A stretch of 47,503 bases of DNA, from positions 1 to 47,503 of the forward strand of contig JAKAZQ010000007.1 of the NCBI GenBank assembly GCA_021815805.1, written 5' to 3'. A program made the position numbers and the translations under genes. This document shows positions 43,080 through 47,503 of this stretch, piece after piece. Positions within the stretch are counted from its first letter, which is position 1. The number at the start of each line of letters is the position of its first letter. The notes below the pieces were generated by a model that worked only from the letters and a program-made list of their open reading frames with translations, made no database searches and was not told where the DNA came from. The stretch comes from Pseudomonadota bacterium. Its GTDB lineage: Bacteria; Pseudomonadota; Gammaproteobacteria; Burkholderiales; Burkholderiaceae_C.

Positions 43080-43828
43080 TGGGACGCGTCGCGTTTGTCG
43101 GCGCCGGGCCGGGAGCCGCCGACCTGCTCACGCTGCGCGGCGCACGCCTGCTCGCGCAGGCCGACGTGGTGCTGTGCGACGCGCTGGTCGGCGGCGAGCT
43201 GCGCGAGCTGGCGCCGCGCGCCGAGTGGATCGACGTGGGCAAGCGGGGTTTTCGCGCGAGCACGCCGCAGGACGTGATCTGCGCACTGCTCGTGCGCCTG
43301 GCGCGCAAGCATGCGCTGGTGGTGCGCCTGAAGGGCGGCGATCCCGGCCTGTTCGGGCGCCTCGACGAGGAACTGCAGGCGGTGCGCGACGCCGGCGTCG
43401 GTTTCGAGATCGTTCCCGGCATCAGCGCCGCGCTGGCGGCCGCGGCGGACAGCGCCCGTCCGCTGACGCGCCGCGGTCGCGGGCGCAGCGTGGCGCTGTG
43501 CACGGCGGTCACGCGCGAAGGCCTGACGCAGGCCGGTCGGCGCGCCGATACCGAGGTGTATTACATGGCCGGGCGCAAGCTCGGCACGCTGGCGCGCGGG
43601 CTGCTGGACGCCGGCTGGTCGGCGCAAACCCCGGTCAGCGTGGTGTCGCGCGCCGGCTGCGCCGACATGCTGCAGAGCAGCCATGCGCTGTGCGACCTGG
43701 CGCGCGCCGCGATGCTGCATGCCGGGCGCCCGACGGTGGTCGTGGTGGGCGTGGGCGCCGAGGCCGTCGTCGCGTCGGCGCGCGCGCCGCAGCCCGGGCG
43801 CGTGGCGGTCTCGCCGCTGCCGCGCTGA
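43079..43828 (+). CDS. cobA: Uroporphyrinogen-III C-methyltransferase
   Basis: SAM-dependent methyltransferase making precorrin-2, the first committed step to siroheme, the cofactor of CysI. The 249-residue product has GAGPGAADLLTLRGARLL, the SAM-binding VRLKGGDPGLFGR, EIVPGISAALAAAA and PLTRRGRGRSVALCT. It is the single-domain form, equivalent to the C-terminal half of CysG; the dehydrogenase/ferrochelatase half must be elsewhere. It is the last gene of the operon, overlapping cysN by one base (TGATG), and converges on the XdhC-family gene. Confidence 0.95.
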   Translation: MGRVAFVGAGPGAADLLTLRGARLLAQADVVLCDALVGGELRELAPRAEWIDVGKRGFRASTPQDVICALLVRLARKHALVVRLKGGDPGLFGRLDEELQAVRDAGVGFEIVPGISAALAAAADSARPLTRRGRGRSVALCTAVTREGLTQAGRRADTEVYYMAGRKLGTLARGLLDAGWSAQTPVSVVSRAGCADMLQSSHALCDLARAAMLHAGRPTVVVVGVGAEAVVASARAPQPGRVAVSPLPR

Positions 43829-43850
43829 GCCGCAGCGCGCCGGCGCGCCG

Positions 43851-44852
43851 TCAGGCGACGGCGCAGACCGACGACGACGAACTCCAGTCGGTGAGCGGCT
43901 GCGACAGATCGCTGCCGCGGCGCACCGCGGTCATCTCGGCGATGATGCTCATGGCGATCTCGGGCGGCGTGAGGCCGCCCAGGCGCAGCCCGACCGGGCC
44001 GTGCAGGCGTGCGGCCTGTTCCGCGCTGACGTCGAATTCGAGCAGGCGCTCGCGCCGCCGGGCGTTGTTGTGGCGCGAGCCGAGCGCGCCGACATAGAAG
44101 GCGGGGCCGCGCAGCGCCTCCATCAGCGCCAGATCGTCGAGCTTCGGGTCATGGGTCAGCGCGACCACCGCGGTGCTGTCGTCGGGCTGCATGGCCAGCA
44201 CCTCGTCGTCCGGCATGCGCGTCGACAGGCTGACGCCGGGCAGGGCGTCCCAGCCCTCGTGATATTCGGTGCGCGGCTCGCAGACGGTGACCCGATAGTC
44301 GAGCATCACCGCCATCGACGCCAGGTAGCGCGACAACTGGCCGCCGCCGATGATCAGCAGGCGCAGTTGCGGGCCGTGCACGGTGCGCAGCACGCGCGAG
44401 TCGAAGAACACCTGTTCGCCGCCGTCCGCACGCGTCAGACGCACCGCGCCGGTGGCCATGTCGAGGCTGCGCTGCACGCGCTGCGACGACTCGATGGCCT
44501 TGAGCAGCTCGTCCAGTCCGGAGGCCTCGCCGAGCGGCTCCAGCACGACCTGCACGCTGCCGCCGCAGGGCAGCCCGAAACGCCGGACTTCCTCGGCGGT
44601 CTGGCCGTAGATCGTGGCCTCGGGATGGTGCAGCGCGAGCTCGCCGGCCGCCACGCGGCGGATCAGGTCGTCCTCGATGCAGCCGCCGGACACCGACCCC
44701 GCCACCTGTCCGTCGTCGCGGATGATCATCATCGAGCCGGGAGGGCGCGGCGCCGAACCCCAGGTGCGCACCACCGTGCCGAGCACGACGCGCCGGCCGC
44801 GTCCGAGCCAGTCCAGCGCGGTGCGCAGGACCTCGATATCGATGCTGTTCAT
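43851..44852 (-). CDS. XdhC/CoxI-family molybdo-hydroxylase maturation protein
   Basis: Chaperone of the XdhC family, which binds molybdenum cofactor and supports its sulfuration and insertion into xanthine-dehydrogenase or CO-dehydrogenase-type enzymes. The 333-residue product has the N-terminal XdhC domain with GSAPRPPGSMMIIRDDGQVAGSVSGGCIEDDL and GLPCGGSVQVVLEPL. A C-terminal Rossmann-like XdhC_C domain follows (LLIIGGGQLSRYLASMAVMLDYRVTVCEPR, ALTHDPKLDDLALMEAL, YVGALGSRHNN, GLRLGGLTPPEIAMSI). Its cysteines in SGGCIE and LPCGG match those conserved in the family. It lies 82 bp downstream of coxG on the same strand; the molybdo-enzyme subunits are not in the window. Confidence 0.92.
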   Translation of the reverse strand: MNSIDIEVLRTALDWLGRGRRVVLGTVVRTWGSAPRPPGSMMIIRDDGQVAGSVSGGCIEDDLIRRVAAGELALHHPEATIYGQTAEEVRRFGLPCGGSVQVVLEPLGEASGLDELLKAIESSQRVQRSLDMATGAVRLTRADGGEQVFFDSRVLRTVHGPQLRLLIIGGGQLSRYLASMAVMLDYRVTVCEPRTEYHEGWDALPGVSLSTRMPDDEVLAMQPDDSTAVVALTHDPKLDDLALMEALRGPAFYVGALGSRHNNARRRERLLEFDVSAEQAARLHGPVGLRLGGLTPPEIAMSIIAEMTAVRRGSDLSQPLTDWSSSSSVCAVA

Positions 44853-44934
44853 GGTTCGTATCTCCGAATCAGCGCAAGCTTACTGCGAGCGCGCCGGGGC
44901 CGCCACGGGCCGCGTTGCCGGCGTGGCGCGGCGT

Positions 44935-45597
44935 TCAGTGGCCCCGCTTGCTGCCGAACAGGCCTGCCACCCAGTGCTTGAGCAGCGCCCACAGGATGGC
45001 CAGGCCGTTGAGCTCGCCGGCCGCCTGGCGTTGCGGCGGTGCCAGGCTGTCGGCCGCCGCCGGTGCGCCGGAGCCCGGCGGCGCCGGCGCGGCGTCGGGC
45101 GCGTCGGCGCCCAGCTCGGCGGGCTGGCCGGCAGCCGGCAGCTGCTGCGCGGCGGCCGCGAAGTTCTGCACGAACTGGCCGAGCAGCAATTCCGACACCT
45201 GGACCATCATGCGGGCGCCGAACTGGGCGAACTTGCCGTTCACCTCGATGCGCGCATCGCCGTGCAGCGCCGCCTGCCCGGGAGCGTCGGCATGCGGCTC
45301 GATCACCGCATGAAGCTCCATCGAGGCCGACGAGCCGCCCTTGTCGGCGCCCTTGCCGCGCAGCACCAGGCGGCGCGCGGCGGGGTCGAGTTCGAGCACG
45401 TCGACGGTGCCTCCGAACTGTGCCTGGGCCGGCCCCACCTTCACCTTCATCAGGCCCTTGTAGGCGTTTTCCGAGACCTGCTCGGTGATCTGCGCGCCCG
45501 GCATGCAGCCGGCCAGGGTGCGAATGTCGCACAGCAGCGCCCAGGCGCGCTCGGGATCCACGGGCAGGGGGTAGCGCTTGTCGAGTTGGACTTCCAT
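44935..45597 (-). CDS. coxG: CoxG-like SRPBCC protein (carbon monoxide dehydrogenase subunit G family)
   Basis: A 220-residue protein. Residues 1-145 form the SRPBCC/CoxG domain (LPVDPERAWALLCDIRTLAGCMPGAQ, YKGLMKVKVGPAQAQFGGTVDV, ARIEVNGKFAQFGARMM). A Pro/Ala-rich linker and a hydrophobic C-terminal helix (NGLAILWALLKHWVAGLF) follow. CoxG is thought to anchor CO-dehydrogenase-type molybdo-hydroxylases to the membrane, and this tail fits. It is followed by the XdhC-family gene and not by coxM, coxS or coxL. Start ATG 45597 is set by homology; no clear ribosome site is seen. Confidence 0.9.
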   Translation of the reverse strand: MEVQLDKRYPLPVDPERAWALLCDIRTLAGCMPGAQITEQVSENAYKGLMKVKVGPAQAQFGGTVDVLELDPAARRLVLRGKGADKGGSSASMELHAVIEPHADAPGQAALHGDARIEVNGKFAQFGARMMVQVSELLLGQFVQNFAAAAQQLPAAGQPAELGADAPDAAPAPPGSGAPAAADSLAPPQRQAAGELNGLAILWALLKHWVAGLFGSKRGH

Positions 45598-45858
45598 GAT
45601 GGTTCAAGCATCCGTCGGGAGGTTTTGCGGGAAGCAGCGCGTGGTGTCGGCCTGGGTGCGGCCCTGGTGCGGCCGGCGCGGCGCCTTCGCGCCGCGTCCG
45701 GGCTCGAGGGTACATGGCCTGCTGCGCGTTGGGCAGGGGAGCAACCCGCAGCGCAGCTCGCCCCGCGCGATCGCGCCGGCGCGATGCGCTGCGGGATTTG
45801 CCGCGACGTGGCAGCATGCGGTCTGTCGTAACAGCGCACAGCGCACGGGGAGCATCTC
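45598..45858. promoter_or_regulatory. Divergent intergenic region coxG / carbinolamine dehydratase
   Basis: A 261-bp gap between divergent genes, with no convincing open frame. It should contain both promoters; no strong -10 or -35 pair stands out. Only the ribosome site GGGAG before the dehydratase ATG is clear. Confidence 0.3.
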
Positions 45859-46266
45859 ATGAACAACACAGCACCTGGTGGCGACACGGTGCATGGCGCC
45901 GAACGCATCGAGGCCCGTTTGCGCGCCGAGTTGCCGCAGTGGCGGCATCGCGACGGCTGCATCCAGCGTACCTACCGCACCAGCGGCTGGAAGGCCACGA
46001 TGATGGTGGTGGGGGCCATCGCCCACCTCGCCGAGGCCGCCTGGCACCACCCCGATCTGGCGGTGTCGTATCCCAGCGTGACGGTGCGGCTGATGACCCA
46101 CTCCGCGGGCGGCGTGACCGACAAGGACTTCGAGCTGGCACGCAAGATCGACGAAGTCGTCGGCTGGCGTCCGGGACGCATCGCCGGCAGCGCGCTCGAG
46201 GGGACGCCCGACGACCCGCGCTTCGCCTATCTCGAGCATGACGACGCGGCGGGCACGCCGACCTGA
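45859..46266 (+). CDS. Pterin-4a-carbinolamine dehydratase (PCD/DCoH family)
   Basis: A 135-residue dehydratase recycling 4a-hydroxy-tetrahydropterin. The published active-site pattern fits without gaps: E59-x3-H63-H64-P65-x5-Y71-x9-H81-x8-D90. It carries an N-terminal extension before the usual RxxxF region. There is no phenylalanine hydroxylase gene beside it. PCD-like proteins have been proposed to act in molybdenum-cofactor metabolism, and the divergent neighbours here are CoxG and XdhC maturation genes, so a cofactor role is a reasonable inference. GGGAG sits 6 nt before the ATG 45859. Confidence 0.9.
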   Translation: MNNTAPGGDTVHGAERIEARLRAELPQWRHRDGCIQRTYRTSGWKATMMVVGAIAHLAEAAWHHPDLAVSYPSVTVRLMTHSAGGVTDKDFELARKIDEVVGWRPGRIAGSALEGTPDDPRFAYLEHDDAAGTPT

Positions 46267-46281
46267 GGCCGGCGCGCGCGC

Positions 46282-47148
46282 TCAGGGCGCGCAGGAACCC
46301 AGCGCGGGGTAGACGAACAGGAAGAACTGCAGCGCGTCGAGCCCGAAGTGCGCGAGCACGGCGGCACGCAGGCCGCCGTGGCGCCATGCCGCTCCATAGG
46401 CCACGCCGGCGAGCCCGGCGAGCAGGGCCCAGCGCCAGCCGCCGCCCAGGTGCGCCAGCGCGAACAGCACGGCCGCCGCCAGCAGGGCCAGCGGCGCGGC
46501 GTCCGGCCGCGGCCCGAGCAGGCGCTGCAGCCCGCCCTGCACGTAGCCGCGGAACAAGGCCTCCTCGACCAGGCTGACCAGCAGCAGGTTGTCGAGCATC
46601 CAGACTGCTGCGATGCCCGGCAGGTGCGGGTCCCAGGCGGTGAAGCCCATGGCCAGCGCCAGGCCCAGGCAGACCACGGCGGCGCCGGCCAGCGCCCCCG
46701 CCGCGGCGAGCAGGCTGTGGCGCAAAGATTCGCGGCGATGCAGCCAAGGCAGCACGAGCAGCGGCCACAAGCCGATCAGGGGCTTGTCCAGCGGCAGCGA
46801 CAGCCCATAGGGAACCGCGCAAGGGCCGAGCGGCGCGGGCCCGAACACGTGCAACGCATGAAACCCGGGGAAGGCGTGGAAGCCGAGCCCCAGCGCGACG
46901 ACCACGAACAGCAGATGCCCGGCCAGGCGCAGTCGGTGGGCGCGGCGCGGCGACACCGCGGCCGCGGCCAGCAGCAACAGCGCCAGCGGCAGCGCGGCGC
47001 GGCCGTCGAGCCAGCCGTCGCGCCACGCGCTGGCGCCGGCCACGCCGAGCAGCAGCAGCGCCGGCCAGCGCAGGCGCGGCGACAGGCTGGCCGCGGTGGC
47101 CGCGAACAGGGCGCTCCACGGCAGGTGGAGCCAGGGGACGGCGGACAT
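46282..47148 (-). CDS. CPBP-family intramembrane glutamic protease
   Basis: A polytopic membrane protein of about 288 residues with roughly eight hydrophobic segments. The family motifs are in the C-terminal third: LLVSLVEEALFRGYVQGG (EExxxR), LFALAHLGGGWRWALLAGL (catalytic/metal His) and AVLAHFGLDALQFF (second His). This is the ABI/CPBP (Rce1-like) domain, which cleaves within the membrane; substrates are unknown. The start is uncertain: ATG 47148 gives a hydrophobic N-terminus, while ATG 47208 adds 20 residues. Only 15 bp separate it from the convergent dehydratase gene. Immediately upstream lies a tandem GC-rich repeat array. Confidence 0.85.
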   Translation of the reverse strand: MSAVPWLHLPWSALFAATAASLSPRLRWPALLLLGVAGASAWRDGWLDGRAALPLALLLLAAAAVSPRRAHRLRLAGHLLFVVVALGLGFHAFPGFHALHVFGPAPLGPCAVPYGLSLPLDKPLIGLWPLLVLPWLHRRESLRHSLLAAAGALAGAAVVCLGLALAMGFTAWDPHLPGIAAVWMLDNLLLVSLVEEALFRGYVQGGLQRLLGPRPDAAPLALLAAAVLFALAHLGGGWRWALLAGLAGVAYGAAWRHGGLRAAVLAHFGLDALQFFLFVYPALGSCAP

Positions 47149-47258
47149 GCAGCGGATTCCCACGCCAGGCAGGCGCGCCAGCATAGCCGTGGGGCGCGGC
47201 GCCCGCATGTCCCGCCGCGCGCCGTGGGCATGCCGGCGTGTCGCGCCGTCCGCGGGCC

Positions 47259-47503
47259 CTCAAGCCATCGCCGGGCCGCCCCAAGATGGCTTGCCCCCCC
47301 TGGGGGGCGGGCTGGGCGCAGCCCGGCCCTGGGGGCTCTGCTCAAGCCATCGCCGGGCCGCCCCAAGATGGCTTGCCCCCCCCTGGGGGGCGGGCTGGGC
47401 GCAGCCCGGCCCTGGGGGCTCTCCTCAACCCATCGCCGGGCCGCCCCAAGATGGCTTGCCCCCCCTGGGGGGCGGGCTGGGCGCAGCCCGGCCCTGGGGG
47501 CTC
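47259..47503. repeat. Tandem array of three GC-rich 82-83-bp repeats, running off the window
   Basis: Three head-to-tail copies: 47259-47340 (82 bp), 47341-47423 (83 bp, one extra C in a C-run) and 47424 to the edge (80 bp present). Copies differ by only a few bases (for example CAAGCC against CAACCC). Each unit contains three inverted repeats: AAGCCATC...GATGGCTT, GCCCCCC-T-GGGGGGC and GGGCTG...CAGCCC. The array can therefore form serial hairpins on either strand. It is not CRISPR: there are no unique spacers. It lies upstream of the CPBP protease gene on the minus strand. GC-rich dyads of this style are frequent between genes in Burkholderiales, but tandem triplication is less usual. Confidence 0.9.

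Noticed and set aside
43829..43850. GC-rich dyad between cobA and the XdhC-family gene as a terminator
   Set aside because: Short alternating GC sequence without T-run; it cannot be distinguished from background.
47259..47503. Possible CRISPR array
   Set aside because: The repeats are 82-83 bp, directly adjacent, and have no unique spacers.

Overview
The window is very GC-rich (around 70 percent by eye) and carries a dense, mostly conserved chromosomal gene set typical of a betaproteobacterium of the order Burkholderiales. Pointers are the rplM-rpsI / argC / erpA / anmK / M23 peptidase / tyrS neighbourhood, the DUF934 gene inside a cysI-cysH-cysD-cysN-siroheme operon, DUF1840, a YcgR-type PilZ protein, and an MHS-type MFS transporter with a long extracytoplasmic loop. 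The genus cannot be named from the sequence alone. No prophage, insertion sequence, CRISPR array or rRNA is visible. There is one tRNA (Ser, anticodon GGA).

Layout. 1-2.7 kb: cytochrome bd quinol oxidase (cydA, and cydB cut by the left edge), minus strand. 2.9-7.5 kb: DUF1840 protein, MFS transporter, an ABC permease/ATPase pair of molybdate type without a binding protein, and a TMEM175-like channel. 7.5-10.7 kb: bioA-bioD-bioF operon (minus), divergent from an M20 amidohydrolase. 12.2-19.5 kb: housekeeping block with tyrS, a LytM/M23 protein and anmK, then erpA, argC, a CZB-domain protein, rpsI and rplM on the minus strand. 19.8-26.7 kb: GNAT acetyltransferase, coniferyl-aldehyde-type dehydrogenase, MBL hydrolase overlapping recG, oxyR, and an Lrp/AsnC regulator. 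26.7-30.3 kb: an AT-rich intergenic patch, proC, tRNA-Ser, a truncated SDR gene remnant, a HAD phosphatase and an EamA-like permease. 30.3-33.1 kb: anti-sigma, ECF sigma and Tat-exported ferritin-like genes, then pirin. 33.3-37.6 kb: YcgR, a 162-bp palindromic element and a 1079-residue GGDEF-EAL protein. 37.7-43.8 kb: six-gene assimilatory sulfate reduction operon with every junction overlapping by 1-4 nt. 43.8-47.5 kb: XdhC- and CoxG-family molybdo-hydroxylase maturation genes, a pterin carbinolamine dehydratase, a CPBP protease and three tandem GC-rich 82-83-bp repeats that run off the right edge.

Functional links. The sulfur operon is close to a self-contained module: CysDN makes APS, the Cys-rich CysH reduces it, CysI reduces sulfite, and the methyltransferase starts siroheme synthesis for CysI. 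YcgR and the GGDEF-EAL protein are adjacent c-di-GMP output and turnover genes. XdhC, CoxG and the dehydratase point to a molybdenum-cofactor enzyme whose structural genes are not here.

Most noteworthy: the 162-bp palindrome before the GGDEF-EAL gene; a probable haem-less globin-like domain in that protein; a LytM protein with a Zn-ligand His replaced by Tyr; a free-standing CZB protein lacking one ligand; perfect hairpins in front of both the ferritin-like and the ECF sigma genes; and the right-edge tandem repeats.
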